Assembly (NCBI RefSeq): GCF_900110465.1
Contig: NZ_FODV01000016.1
Span: 18,464 to 82,463 of the forward strand
Length of the DNA stretch: 64,000 nt
Direction: 5' to 3'
Source of the DNA: Halogranum amylolyticum
GTDB lineage: Archaea > Halobacteriota > Halobacteria > Halobacteriales > Haloferacaceae
Made by a program: the position numbers and the translations under genes. Below are positions 1 through 7,969 of the stretch, piece by piece. The notes beneath the pieces were generated by a model. It saw only the letters and a list, made by a program, of their open reading frames with translations. It did no database searches and was not told the origin of the DNA. Position 1 is the first letter of the stretch. Every line of letters starts with the position of its first letter.

Positions 1-873
1 AGTCTCGGTGCCGGCCTTGCACTCTCGGACTTCGACGCTGTCGTCGAACTCGGGGAACGATGCAACCGACTCGGGATGGATCTCATCAGTGCTGGCAACG
101 CCGTCGCGTGGGCCATTCGTGCAGCAGGGGAGGATCTGATCGACTACGACATCGCTTTCCACGACCCCGACGGGGCACGCACCCTCTTGGAGTCGATTGC
201 GGCACGCGACTCTCCACTCGGTGACACACTCGCCGATGGGGTAGAGACCGCGGTCGACCGATTCGGTGGGGGCGAGTTTATTCCAACAGTCAAACAGATG
301 ACACTGCCTGCCTACGACCCGCGCGGTGCCGCCAGTATGGCGTTAGCATATGCAACGAGCGACCGCGGTGCCTGTCATCGTCGTGCTCGCCCTGTGGAGC
401 GAGAGGTATTCGAAGAACAGTGGGGGGTTGAGACGATGGTACAAGAGATAATCGAGGCACAAGACGACCGTTCGGTCCGCTGGAGTCTCGTCGCCGACGA
501 CTTCGCTGGTGAGGTAGTCGTCGCCGAAGCGTGGTTAGACGCGATTGACGTCCCACACGACGACATCGAGACGGTCGGTGAGCGAATCTGGAATCTGGTT
601 CGACTGTTCAACGTCCGAGAAGGATTCGACAGAGAGCACGACTGTTTGCCGAACGCACTCGAAACCGGGGCTGCGCTCTCCAAAGAACGATTCGACGAGA
701 TGCTCGACGCCTACTACGAGGCACGTGGGTGGGGACCCAACGGTACTCCAGCCCGTTCGACGCTCCGCCGGCTCGATCTTCAGGATACAGTAGACGACCA
801 CACCCCTATCGCCGATTCACCTATCGAGACGAGCAGTAGACCGACATTCGACCATACCCCGGACGACCCGTGA
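1..873 (+). CDS. Aldehyde ferredoxin oxidoreductase (AOR), C-terminal part
   Basis: This is the 3' part of a tungsten/molybdenum-pterin aldehyde:ferredoxin oxidoreductase. Its 5' end lies outside the window and the frame is open from base 1. The family hallmark LPAYDPRG followed by a YATSDRGACHRRARP stretch is clear, as is the late segment LVRLFNVREGFDREHDCLP. Known AORs oxidise aldehydes to acids with a bis-pterin W/Mo centre and one 4Fe-4S cluster. Oddity: the segment that usually reads D-S-L-x-x-C-x-F and supplies the last cluster cysteine reads WSLVADDFAG here, with no cysteine. The gene ends 3 bases before the next ATG, so the two are probably co-transcribed. The family call is firm; substrate and cluster state are unknown. 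Confidence 0.88.
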   Translation, partial: SLGAGLALSDFDAVVELGERCNRLGMDLISAGNAVAWAIRAAGEDLIDYDIAFHDPDGARTLLESIAARDSPLGDTLADGVETAVDRFGGGEFIPTVKQMTLPAYDPRGAASMALAYATSDRGACHRRARPVEREVFEEQWGVETMVQEIIEAQDDRSVRWSLVADDFAGEVVVAEAWLDAIDVPHDDIETVGERIWNLVRLFNVREGFDREHDCLPNALETGAALSKERFDEMLDAYYEARGWGPNGTPARSTLRRLDLQDTVDDHTPIADSPIETSSRPTFDHTPDDP

Positions 874-876
874 TCA

Positions 877-1677
877 ATGACCGACCGAATCGATCTCGAC
901 GAACTGACCGAATCGACGGACGAACAGGACGAAGAGTCGAAGGCAGGCGACTGGTTCTGGCGGGGGGAGGGGGACCCGGGCGACGAACGACCGTCGCTCA
1001 CGACGACAGACCCCGCCGACGTAGACCCCAGTGTACCTTCCGACGGTGAGGCACGGTCGACAGACGGACCCGACCCAGGTGACGAGTCCGAGGAATCGAT
1101 CGGCAGCGTGCTGCCGCACGTTCCCCGCGAGAACAAAGATAAACCAGTGGGCATCCCAATCGACGACGGCGGTGCTGGCGGCGGCCAGGGGCGGGACCAG
1201 CAGACTGAAACGCCGCAGGTGGGCGCCGACGCGACCGAGTTCGACGCTCGTCCTGATTCCGGCCAACCGACCACGAGCGACTCGGTCTCGGATCCCCACG
1301 GTGGTGGAGCGGACGACATGACGATGGCCTTCACATTCAACGCGATACGGAGCCTCGTCCATCCGACGCAGGTCGTCGCTGACGCCTCCCAGTGGACCGA
1401 CTGGCTCGGTATCGTCGGCCACGTCGACGCTCACATCATCAACAAGTTCCAGCGTGAGCATCAGATCGACATCGACTTCTTCAATGGTTCGGGGACGTCC
1501 CCGGGTGAGCGCCTCGCAGAGATCGACGAGCACTCCATGTTCTTCGCGGAGCGGATGGTTGTCGTCGGTGTCGTGGGGGAAGACGAGTCGATCGCTCACG
1601 AGGCCGACTGGGAGTTCGTTCCGCTGTCGACGGCAGCAACGAAGGCCGAGTGGACACTCCGCGACGAGTCCCCCTGA
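877..1677 (+). CDS. Conserved haloarchaeal protein with long acidic N-terminus
   Basis: I do not recognise a biochemical function. The 266-residue product has two parts. About 145 N-terminal residues are extremely acidic and low-complexity, rich in D/E/G/S/T and probably disordered. The compact C-terminal part (about 148-266) contains HIINKFQREHQIDIDFF and FFAERMVVVGVVGEDESI. It begins 3 bases after the AOR stop codon, so it is likely translated from the same message and may serve the AOR, for instance as an assembly or electron-transfer partner. That role is inferred from position only. No signal peptide or membrane helix is visible. Confidence 0.7.
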   Translation: MTDRIDLDELTESTDEQDEESKAGDWFWRGEGDPGDERPSLTTTDPADVDPSVPSDGEARSTDGPDPGDESEESIGSVLPHVPRENKDKPVGIPIDDGGAGGGQGRDQQTETPQVGADATEFDARPDSGQPTTSDSVSDPHGGGADDMTMAFTFNAIRSLVHPTQVVADASQWTDWLGIVGHVDAHIINKFQREHQIDIDFFNGSGTSPGERLAEIDEHSMFFAERMVVVGVVGEDESIAHEADWEFVPLSTAATKAEWTLRDESP

Positions 1678-1740
1678 CGATGCGAGCGTAGGCGGGGTTT
1701 TATGTTCTCAGCTACCCAATCTCCTTGATGGGTGTTATCA

Positions 1741-1998
1741 ATGGCCATTCGAACTGCACTGAGACGGTCAATGTGGGTCACGTTCGGAGTGATTCTGGCC
1801 TTCCTCTGGATACTGTTCACTGCGGTGCGGGTGTTGGATACGGTCGAACTCTCCACTGTGGGAGTCACCGGCCAAGGAGTGATAAGCGGAGCCATCGGCT
1901 TGGTCGTTGTCGCAATTGCCCTCGGCCTACTCGTCGTGTTGTTCAGCGAACTCGTCGAGTCAGACCCAACCCCCGAGGTGTGGCCACCAACTCGATAG
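1741..1998 (+). CDS. Small two-helix membrane protein
   Basis: This is an 85-residue hydrophobic protein. After a short basic N-terminus (MAIRTALRRSMW) come two membrane-spanning stretches, about residues 12-30 and 45-70, and then a short acidic tail. The ATG at 1741 is preferred over an upstream in-frame TTG at 1732 because the basic leader then directly precedes the first helix. Its stop is immediately followed by the ATG of a zinc-ribbon gene, so the two form an operon. The function is unknown. Confidence 0.6.
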   Translation: MAIRTALRRSMWVTFGVILAFLWILFTAVRVLDTVELSTVGVTGQGVISGAIGLVVVAIALGLLVVLFSELVESDPTPEVWPPTR

Positions 1999-2145
1999 AT
2001 GCCGTACTTCGAGTGCACGGAGTGTGGCCAACTGGCCACAATCGGGTCGTTCGAACGCTCCGAACTCCGTCAACACTGCCCCGTCTGCGAAACACAGACC
2101 GTCTGGGAGGTTGCATTCGAGTCCGATTCGGGGGTGTCGTTTTGA
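1999..2145 (+). CDS. Tiny zinc-ribbon protein (48 aa)
   Basis: The 48-residue product carries two CxxC knuckles, FECTECGQ near the N-terminus and HCPVCETQ near residue 28. This is the classic four-cysteine zinc-ribbon arrangement common in small haloarchaeal proteins. The ATG directly abuts the preceding stop, and the TGA overlaps the probable TTG start of the next gene by three bases, which argues for translational coupling. A regulatory or rubredoxin-like role is possible, but the sequence does not distinguish them. Confidence 0.6.
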   Translation: MPYFECTECGQLATIGSFERSELRQHCPVCETQTVWEVAFESDSGVSF

Positions 2146-2486
2146 CCCTGACGTTCGACGCGAGCGAGCGGTTCTTCGAGGCTGCGGCCGAGTGGGCTGA
2201 ACAGCAGATGATGGACCCTGAGGAGGCTTTCGAGATCAAGGCCGAGCAGGCGTTACTCGAAATCGAACATCTCGTCTCGGGTGCTCACGAGATCGAGTTC
2301 GAAACCGACGCTCCGACGGTTTCCCATCATCCGTCGGAAGAGCTCGAAGCGTTTCTCTCGAAGCAGGCCGAGGCCACCGGACTCGACGAATCTACCCTCC
2401 TAAAGCTTCACGTCGACCTCTACACGCGGGCGTTCCTCCGAGACGATTCGGAACGACCACCGGGGACACCCCCGTCTGGGGAGTGA
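2142..2486 (+). CDS. Conserved haloarchaeal protein, probable TTG start
   Basis: This acidic, helix-rich protein of about 114 residues begins TLTFDASERFFEAAAEWAEQ. No ATG or GTG lies in the right place, and the best start is the TTG at 2142, overlapping the stop of the zinc-ribbon gene. The C-terminal segment (DESTLLKLHVDLYTRAF) looks like a small helical, possibly DNA-binding-like module. No catalytic motif is visible. It is likely the last gene of the 1741-2486 operon. The function is unknown. Confidence 0.5.
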   Translation: MTLTFDASERFFEAAAEWAEQQMMDPEEAFEIKAEQALLEIEHLVSGAHEIEFETDAPTVSHHPSEELEAFLSKQAEATGLDESTLLKLHVDLYTRAFLRDDSERPPGTPPSGE

Positions 2487-2540
2487 CCTGTCAATCGCTC
2501 CGGAGAGTCACGCGGCAGTTCGGCTTCGAGAAGAACGAGA

Positions 2541-2553
2541 GAACGCTTAAGTA
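2541..2553 (+). promoter_or_regulatory. TATA-like promoter element for a leaderless gene
   Basis: The A+T-rich element GCTTAAGT is centred about 27 bases before the ATG at 2576. This is the spacing expected for a haloarchaeal leaderless transcript. Confidence 0.5.
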
Positions 2554-2575
2554 TGACAGTGTCAAACAGTGTCGT

Positions 2576-2731
2576 ATGTCTCATCGAGACAGTGGCTGGC
2601 GACCGAAAGGTGCCACCGAGAAGTACAACGGCTTCGAGGTATGGGACCACGGTATCTGGCCGAACGAACTGAACGACGCCGAAGTCGACGGTGAGATCTC
2701 GTTCGACGACGAGGAACTCGAACAGAGATAA
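2576..2731 (+). CDS. Small acidic protein (51 aa)
   Basis: The product starts MSHRDSGWRPKG and is 51 residues long, with an acidic C-terminus. The ATG at 2576 is chosen because a TATA-like element lies about 27 bases upstream. A longer reading from 2483 would place that element inside the gene. Trp-rich motifs (WDHGIWPNE) suggest a folded small domain, but I recognise no family. Confidence 0.5.
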   Translation: MSHRDSGWRPKGATEKYNGFEVWDHGIWPNELNDAEVDGEISFDDEELEQR

Positions 2732-2824
2732 CTTCCGTCGACGAGGGGAGGCACTAAGACCCGCGCTCCTGAGCGTGAGCAGCGTCACCGGTAGCGGAGA
2801 GTAAGTAACGTGAGAGCGGTACGT

Positions 2825-4051
2825 TCACTTCGGAAACGCCCGTCTGTCGCGCGGTGGGACGTAGAAGTTCGCTCGCGAAGAGACGGTAATGAAGTTCAAC
2901 AGTCCGTTGTTCTCCCGGTCAGTGACGCTCGGATGGTCGTCTCGGAGATACCAGCCGTTCATCGCTCGTCGAGTCTTTCTGAAATCCTCGAGCGACCGCT
3001 GTAGCGAGAGAAAGTGGAGGCCTGCCTGGCCGCCGTCGACAGTGTTGAAATCACGCCGGAGGATGATCGGACGCCCGTTCTCGCGTGCTCTCGCGACTTT
3101 CTCGTGGTGGCCCACGATGCCGAACTCCTGGGCGTGTTCCCGGACTGCATCGGCGAAGGGGACTTCGTCGGTGAATCTCGCGACGTCGTCGGGAGAGAAC
3201 TCCGGCGAGAACATCCTCGCGACGCGGTCGGATTCGTCTAACCCCTCCCACCAGCGGTCGAGCGACTCGCGGAGATGAGCGAGATGCATCGTCGTCCCAC
3301 CGGCGTACTCGCCGCGTTCGATGGTCACTCGGTCTTCAGTGGCCTGGGTCTTTGTCAGTCCAGAGAAAAACCCGGTGAACAGCGGTGCCTCCTCTGGCGG
3401 TGACCCTGGCGGTACGCCCTCAACGTCTGCGTGGGCAGCCGGCAACCCCTCGCCGACGAATCCCGTTCGCCGAGAGACGACCTCGAAGACGTCGTCGAGT
3501 CGGTGGTCGACAGGCTCTCCTTCGAGCGACGGGCGGGTCCCGAACATTGCAGCGTCGACGGCGGTTAGGTGTGAAGGAACGTCGCTGGCGAGAACGAGCG
3601 CGGCGTCGAACGAGAGGAGTTCGGGGTTGTCAGTCCGTGAAAGAACTCGTGGACGACTGATCGGCGCGGCACCGAGACGTCCGATGCGAGAGTAGTACTT
3701 CGTTCCCCACGCGAGGCTGTGCAAGAGCCCACTGGGCGCCCACTCGTAGGCAGCTTCGATGGTTCGAATCGCGAGTTCGACCGTTCGTGCGGCCTGATTC
3801 GAGGGGGCTGTTGTGAGATCGAGAAGGAGGACCCGGTGGTGACGAGGAGACAACGCGTTTCCGTGGGTATCCGTGTCAAGAGCAGTATTCCACGCGTGTT
3901 GTCGGGTAGGCAGCTCTGTGGCCCGTGGGTTGGGAGGAAGCCCCAACTCGGACGGCTCCGAGCGTCTGGTCAACAACTGCGTACAGCCGCTGAGGCTAGA
4001 GAGTCCAGAGATAGCTGCAAGACGCCGCATCAGCCTCCGTCTGGATGACAT
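2825..4051 (-). CDS. Tat-exported, DyP-like peroxidase-fold lipoprotein
   Basis: The 408-residue product starts with an RRRLMRR twin-arginine stretch and a hydrophobic segment ending in a lipobox-like SLSGC. It is therefore probably exported folded by Tat and lipid-anchored. The C-terminal third resembles dye-decolourising peroxidases: a GIVGHHEKVARARENG segment, then an RRDFN motif, then GLHFLSLQRSLEDF. DyP enzymes bind haem and reduce H2O2 or oxidise organic substrates. I cannot confirm the GXXDG motif or the proximal haem histidine by eye, so it could be a catalytically divergent relative. It ends about 90 bases downstream of the convergent gene ending at 2731. Its promoter lies at 4078-4090. 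Confidence 0.68.
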   Translation of the reverse strand: MSSRRRLMRRLAAISGLSSLSGCTQLLTRRSEPSELGLPPNPRATELPTRQHAWNTALDTDTHGNALSPRHHRVLLLDLTTAPSNQAARTVELAIRTIEAAYEWAPSGLLHSLAWGTKYYSRIGRLGAAPISRPRVLSRTDNPELLSFDAALVLASDVPSHLTAVDAAMFGTRPSLEGEPVDHRLDDVFEVVSRRTGFVGEGLPAAHADVEGVPPGSPPEEAPLFTGFFSGLTKTQATEDRVTIERGEYAGGTTMHLAHLRESLDRWWEGLDESDRVARMFSPEFSPDDVARFTDEVPFADAVREHAQEFGIVGHHEKVARARENGRPIILRRDFNTVDGGQAGLHFLSLQRSLEDFRKTRRAMNGWYLRDDHPSVTDRENNGLLNFITVSSRANFYVPPRDRRAFPK

Positions 4052-4077
4052 GCCAGTTAGTTCGAAGGGGGCCTACA

Positions 4078-4090
4078 GAAGTAAAAGCAT
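4078..4090 (-). promoter_or_regulatory. Probable promoter of the DyP-like gene
   Basis: Read on the minus strand, the A+T-rich stretch AATGCTTTTACTTC lies about 27-39 bases before the ATG at 4051. This is a suitable TATA position for a leaderless transcript. Confidence 0.4.
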
Positions 4091-4284
4091 TTCTCGTCCT
4101 TCTGATTTCCCAACTCTTCGCCAGTGGGTCTGTGATACGGGACCGATGAGTGATGGGCGCTATCGGGACTGTACACCAGCCAGTCGTACCTGTCCGTGCT
4201 GCTAGCAGAAGTTCTTTGTTGAACCTTGCTGTAGCTCCCTGTGTGATATTGACAACCATCCACTCCGTTTCGTCCGGATTGCCG

Positions 4285-4389
4285 ATGGCTCTCGACACGG
4301 CAGGTGTTACCCTCGTCGCCGGTCTCGTGGTCTTTCTCATCGTGGCCTACGATTACTACCGTCACCAGCTGAGTGGAGGTGAGCAATGA
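4285..4389 (+). CDS. 34-residue single-helix membrane peptide
   Basis: This is a very short protein, MALDTAGVTLVAG followed by one strong membrane helix and a basic/polar tail. It is supported mainly by context: its TGA overlaps the ATG of the next membrane gene by four bases (ATGA), and the third gene overlaps likewise. Such peptides are often accessory subunits of respiratory complexes. That reading is an inference. A longer reading from 4150 exists but its extra N-terminus is not convincing. Confidence 0.5.
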   Translation: MALDTAGVTLVAGLVVFLIVAYDYYRHQLSGGEQ

Positions 4390-4664
4390 CCGTCGAGACG
4401 CGTCGGCACAGAAGGGTCTCACCGGCTCGTGTCGTCTCCTTCCTGCGGACCCTCGTGGGCGTCCTAACCGGGTTACTGGCGCTCTCGTTACTCATCGTCG
4501 GGACCATCGCAGTTATCGCAGAGTTGAAAGGAACGTGGCACTGGGCGATCCATCTAGAGTCAACGATAAGCTACATGGGCTTGTTCGTCAGTTGGCTACT
4601 GGTGGTGCTCGTTCCGGCGTTTCTGGCGCTCGTAGTCGGGCGGGTGGTGGTCGACGATGCGTAA
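4386..4664 (+). CDS. Small two-helix membrane protein
   Basis: The 92-residue product has a basic N-terminus (TRRHRRVSPARV), a first membrane helix at about 20-45, and a second at about 65-85, with a WHWAIHLEST loop between. It overlaps both neighbours by a few bases, making a three-gene membrane mini-operon (4285-4893). The histidines in the loop could be functional. The product is paralogous in layout to the next one (helix, loop with a W-H pair, helix). No family is recognised. Confidence 0.58.
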   Translation: MTVETRRHRRVSPARVVSFLRTLVGVLTGLLALSLLIVGTIAVIAELKGTWHWAIHLESTISYMGLFVSWLLVVLVPAFLALVVGRVVVDDA

Positions 4665-4893
4665 CCTCGACAGCGTGACAGACGACCTGTTCGTCGTCGT
4701 TGCTGTCGCCGTCTTCGGCGCGCTCTGTTTCGTCGTTCTCGGTGTCGGTGCAGTTGCCACTGCGGCCGAACTCACGAGCAACTGGGATCACTACTTCCTG
4801 ATGGAGCGAACGGTCGCGTTCGCGACACCGGTGGCAACAGGGCTACTCGGGGGCGCGCTTCTCGTAGGTCTGGGTGCGGTCGCGCGCGCTTAG
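4657..4893 (+). CDS. Small two-helix membrane protein
   Basis: The 78-residue product has two hydrophobic segments, about 10-35 and 52-75, joined by a loop with ELTSNWDHYF. Its general plan matches the preceding gene (ELKGTWHWAIH in the same place), so the two are probably diverged duplicates. It starts inside the preceding gene and ends about 40 bases before the convergent TorD-type gene. A subunit or assembly role for the neighbouring redox enzymes is plausible but not shown. Confidence 0.58.
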   Translation: MRNLDSVTDDLFVVVAVAVFGALCFVVLGVGAVATAAELTSNWDHYFLMERTVAFATPVATGLLGGALLVGLGAVARA

Positions 4894-4934
4894 CAGTACA
4901 GAGCCTCAGCGGTAGGTTGCTTACGTCGTGCTGT

Positions 4935-5567
4935 CTATCCGGAGACGACCTGTGCGATGAGTTCGTCTTCGAATTCAATCAACCCCTTGAATATCAGCCC
5001 TGCGGCGAGAAAGAGGCCGGAGTCAGCCTCGTCTCGAAGGTCCGAGAGGAAGGGATCGATCCAGTGGGTCAGATGCTCGTCGAGGAACACTCGCTCGAAG
5101 CCGAACGTCTCTTCGCGACCGTCGTGCTGGGCTTGCATGAGATACCGCAGGAAGGCCAACTCCACGGCGATGAAGTCGTTCTCTTCGGGATACTTCTCGG
5201 GCGGCGTCCATCCTGCGGCGGCATAACTCGCCTCGACTGTGGCCAACCCCTCCCCGATGAAGTCGGTATCCTCTCGGTAGTACGTCTCGTGGGGGAGGAC
5301 GGGTGGCCGTGGACCGACGAACAGTGCCGTATACTCCTGTTCGATTTGATGATGGACCTTGTCTATCGGAGTACCTCGAGACTCTGCACGCCACGCTCGA
5401 AGCGTCTCGAACCCCTCGTCCATCGAGTCGTTGACCGAATCCGCCGGCAGGCTGATTTCGTCGCCGAGCAGTCGCCCGAGAAACGCCTCGCTCGGGGCAT
5501 CCCAAAACACCTCGATCAGGAAGTCGACGAGTTCGATTCGCGCCTCGTAGAGTTCCTTCTCGTTCAT
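4935..5567 (-). CDS. TorD/DmsD-family chaperone for a molybdoenzyme
   Basis: The 210-residue all-helical product is typical in length for TorD/DmsD chaperones. These bind the Tat signal of molybdoenzymes and hold the apo-enzyme until cofactor insertion. Recognisable features are EYTALFVGPRPPVLPHETYY in the middle and ENDFIAVELAFLRYLM followed by HLTHWIDPFLSDL. Its ATG overlaps the stop of the upstream ferredoxin gene by four bases, so the two are one operon. The likely client is the Tat-exported formate dehydrogenase at 7970. Confidence 0.85.
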   Translation of the reverse strand: MNEKELYEARIELVDFLIEVFWDAPSEAFLGRLLGDEISLPADSVNDSMDEGFETLRAWRAESRGTPIDKVHHQIEQEYTALFVGPRPPVLPHETYYREDTDFIGEGLATVEASYAAAGWTPPEKYPEENDFIAVELAFLRYLMQAQHDGREETFGFERVFLDEHLTHWIDPFLSDLRDEADSGLFLAAGLIFKGLIEFEDELIAQVVSG

Positions 5568-7729
5568 TGTCCTGCATCGCCTCCGAACAGCAGTCGGGTC
5601 CGACAGTCACCACAGTACTCGAAGATACTGTGCTCGCTGTCCGGAGCGATTCCGGCGACGAGGTCGCCGACCTCGTCCTGTATCTTCTCTGCAGAGGCGA
5701 CACTGGTGAACGGCTTCCCACAGCGGACGCACTCCAGCAGCTCCCCTTCGTACACCGTCACCCATGGGTCGCCGTCGCGACGCTCGGGGAGCAACGACAG
5801 ATCTAGTCCACCCTGTATCGTGATTGCCGTTTCGGGACACCCCTCTTCGCACAGCCCACAGTTGACACAGCGTTCATGATTGAACTCGAGGTCGCCATCC
5901 TCTGTTCGGCGGATTGCGTCTGTCGGACAGAGGTTCGAGCAGGTGGGGGTGAAGTTGCAGGCGTCGCTCACAGTCATCCGCCCGAAAGCGGACAGTCCAC
6001 GGATGAGGTCTCGTTCCGGGTCGGTGTGTTCGACGATGACGCGGACGGATTCGAGCGTCCAGCCGTGCCCGTCGAAATCCGGATAGGGCCGTCCGCCGTC
6101 GGCCTGCATCGGGTCAGTGTCACCTGCTGATTCGGCGGTCCTCTCGCCGATTCGACCGGTTGCGACGTGCTCACCAGCAGGAACCGGCGAGGTGTCGAGT
6201 TCGTCGACGAACTGCCGGAGGTCGGTCGTGAATGAGGTTGCGTCGGACCCAGGTGCGAGAAACGCAACGCGTTCACCCAAGCCGAGGTCGATTGCGGCCT
6301 GGTTACAGTGCTCGACCAGCGTCGCCTTCGGGTCCGGACCCGAGTGGATACAGTCGTCGCCACAGCCGACCACAACCACACCGTCGGCACCGGCAGCCAG
6401 TGCATGCATGACGTGCGGTTCGCCTACCGTGTCGGTGCAGTTGACCGAGACAGGGAGAATCGGTGGATAGCTGACGTCGTCGTTTCGTGCTGCACGTTTC
6501 CCGTAGTCGTGTAGTCGCTCGCGTGCTCGTTCCGAGCAGACGAACGCGACGACTTCCGTCTCGATACCCGCTGTCCCACGCCACGAGAGCAACCCCCCCG
6601 ACTCGTCGGTCGCGAGGAGCGCCTCCACTTCGCGGGCGAGTCGCTCGTTCGACGGTTCGCGGAGCATCGTCGCACCGGTCGGACAGACGCTCGTACACGC
6701 ACCGCAGTTCTGGCAGGCAATCTTGTCGAACTCGACGCGATCGACTGCAGGGCGGTCGATAGCCCCGTGAGGGCACGCGTCAGTGCAGGCAATACAGCCT
6801 CGTTGGCTCGAATCTCCGGCCGCACAGACGTCCATCTCGAGGTCGAGGAAATCCGGTTTCTCGACGCCTCCCAGCAGTGACTCGATGGCGGCGATTGTCG
6901 CGCCGTCTGTTGGCCCGGTGTAGTAGCCGAGGTGTCCACCCCGAGCGACGGGGTCGGCCTCCGGATAGACGATCTGGTCGGCCTCAATTGTGCGCCTGAC
7001 GCCGTCAAGTGCAATCGCATCCGTCGGGCAGACGTCGACCCACTCTCCGTCGGGGGCGCTCGGCGCGACGTCGACGGGACGAGCAGTCACGTGCTCGTCG
7101 GGTGCTTCGTGGACACAGTTCATGCAGTCGATGCAGTCGTCGGTAACCCGGGCCGCGAGTGAAATCTCGAACGCCCCATACGACCCCTCGATATCCTCGA
7201 CTCGACCTCGCTCAAGAGTCACGTCGCTCAACCCTTCGACGCCAGAGAAGTCACTCCCGTTCGCGACGAGCGTGACGTCGGCGGTCTCGGCGAGCGCAAT
7301 CGCCGTCTCGGCGTCGTCGATGACTGCTATCTGCTTCCCTGCCTCGCGTGAGACAGTCCGGGAGACCGCCTCTTCGGCCAACCCGGCGCGCGTAGCGTTG
7401 AGCAATCGTGCGACCTTGTCTGTCGCCTCGGCCTCGTCGTGGACCCAGGCAGCGCCTTCGCGGTGGTCGACGAAGACGGTCGCATCCGGATGGAGACCGT
7501 GCGCTGTTGCCAGTGAACGGATTCGTTCTTTACAACTCTCGGCGGTCGCCGTGACGAGGAGTTGGTCGATGTCGTACTCGTCGATTACGCGTGCCATCGA
7601 TCCGAGTCCGTCCTGACAGAGCAGACGTGAACTGGCCACCACCTCGACGTCGCGTACGCCGTCGCGTACCTTCTCGAGGTCGAGGTCACACGTCCCGCCA
7701 CACGCACAGACGAATGCCCCAGTGTTCAT
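5564..7729 (-). CDS. HdrA/FlpD(MvhD)-like multi-cluster electron-transfer protein
   Basis: The 721-residue protein begins like HdrA (FVCACGGTCD; later LLCQDGLGSMARVIDEY). It then has a degenerate nucleotide-binding-like region, several ferredoxin motifs and an FlpD/MvhD-type domain (EVVAFVCSERARERL, PVSVNCTDTVG, GVVVVGCGDDC). The ferredoxin motifs include CIACTDACPHGAI, CQNCGACTSVCPTGA, CVNCGLCEEGCPETAI and one whose last cysteine is displaced by an acidic insert (CIDCMNC...VCPTDAI). The C-terminus has two extra CxxC pairs (CVRCGK, YCGDCR). In methanogens such domains wire formate dehydrogenase or hydrogenase to heterodisulfide reductase. Here the protein sits divergently from formate dehydrogenase and upstream of TorD. 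It is probably cytoplasmic, as there is no signal peptide. The electron partner is inferred. Confidence 0.8.
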   Translation of the reverse strand: MNTGAFVCACGGTCDLDLEKVRDGVRDVEVVASSRLLCQDGLGSMARVIDEYDIDQLLVTATAESCKERIRSLATAHGLHPDATVFVDHREGAAWVHDEAEATDKVARLLNATRAGLAEEAVSRTVSREAGKQIAVIDDAETAIALAETADVTLVANGSDFSGVEGLSDVTLERGRVEDIEGSYGAFEISLAARVTDDCIDCMNCVHEAPDEHVTARPVDVAPSAPDGEWVDVCPTDAIALDGVRRTIEADQIVYPEADPVARGGHLGYYTGPTDGATIAAIESLLGGVEKPDFLDLEMDVCAAGDSSQRGCIACTDACPHGAIDRPAVDRVEFDKIACQNCGACTSVCPTGATMLREPSNERLAREVEALLATDESGGLLSWRGTAGIETEVVAFVCSERARERLHDYGKRAARNDDVSYPPILPVSVNCTDTVGEPHVMHALAAGADGVVVVGCGDDCIHSGPDPKATLVEHCNQAAIDLGLGERVAFLAPGSDATSFTTDLRQFVDELDTSPVPAGEHVATGRIGERTAESAGDTDPMQADGGRPYPDFDGHGWTLESVRVIVEHTDPERDLIRGLSAFGRMTVSDACNFTPTCSNLCPTDAIRRTEDGDLEFNHERCVNCGLCEEGCPETAITIQGGLDLSLLPERRDGDPWVTVYEGELLECVRCGKPFTSVASAEKIQDEVGDLVAGIAPDSEHSIFEYCGDCRTRLLFGGDAGQ

Positions 7730-7897
7730 CGTTCACACTACACATCGTAGACGCAATAGGGCTTTGGGAGATAATGACAGAACGTCAATGTTATTTAGGA
7801 GATAGAAGGGACAGGCAGGCGGAACGACCACTCGTCGATATGGGCGCCACCGCTCCGTTTTGCACAATCCGCGTTTCGTGGGGTGAAACAAACCCTC

Positions 7898-7905
7898 GTA
7901 TATTT
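7898..7905 (+). promoter_or_regulatory. Candidate TATA box of the formate dehydrogenase operon
   Basis: GTATATTT lies 72 bases before the first possible start of the formate dehydrogenase alpha gene, within the 240-base gap between the two divergent transcripts. It would give a short leader carrying the weak purine-rich GGAAGG upstream of the ATG at 7991. Confidence 0.4.
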
Positions 7906-7969
7906 GTGCAATGGTATCAAACACCATGACAGTGGTTAGCTAAGCAGTTGGGAGTGTAGCCAGCATAAC

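Noticed and set aside
780..1599. Long minus-strand frames opposite the AOR end and the following gene
   Set aside because: They have Ser/Arg-rich shadow composition, overlapping a well-supported plus-strand gene in full.
5023..5721. A 232-codon minus-strand frame over the TorD gene
   Set aside because: It is Arg/Ser/Pro-rich, the typical out-of-frame translation of G+C-rich DNA; TorD in the other frame explains the sequence.
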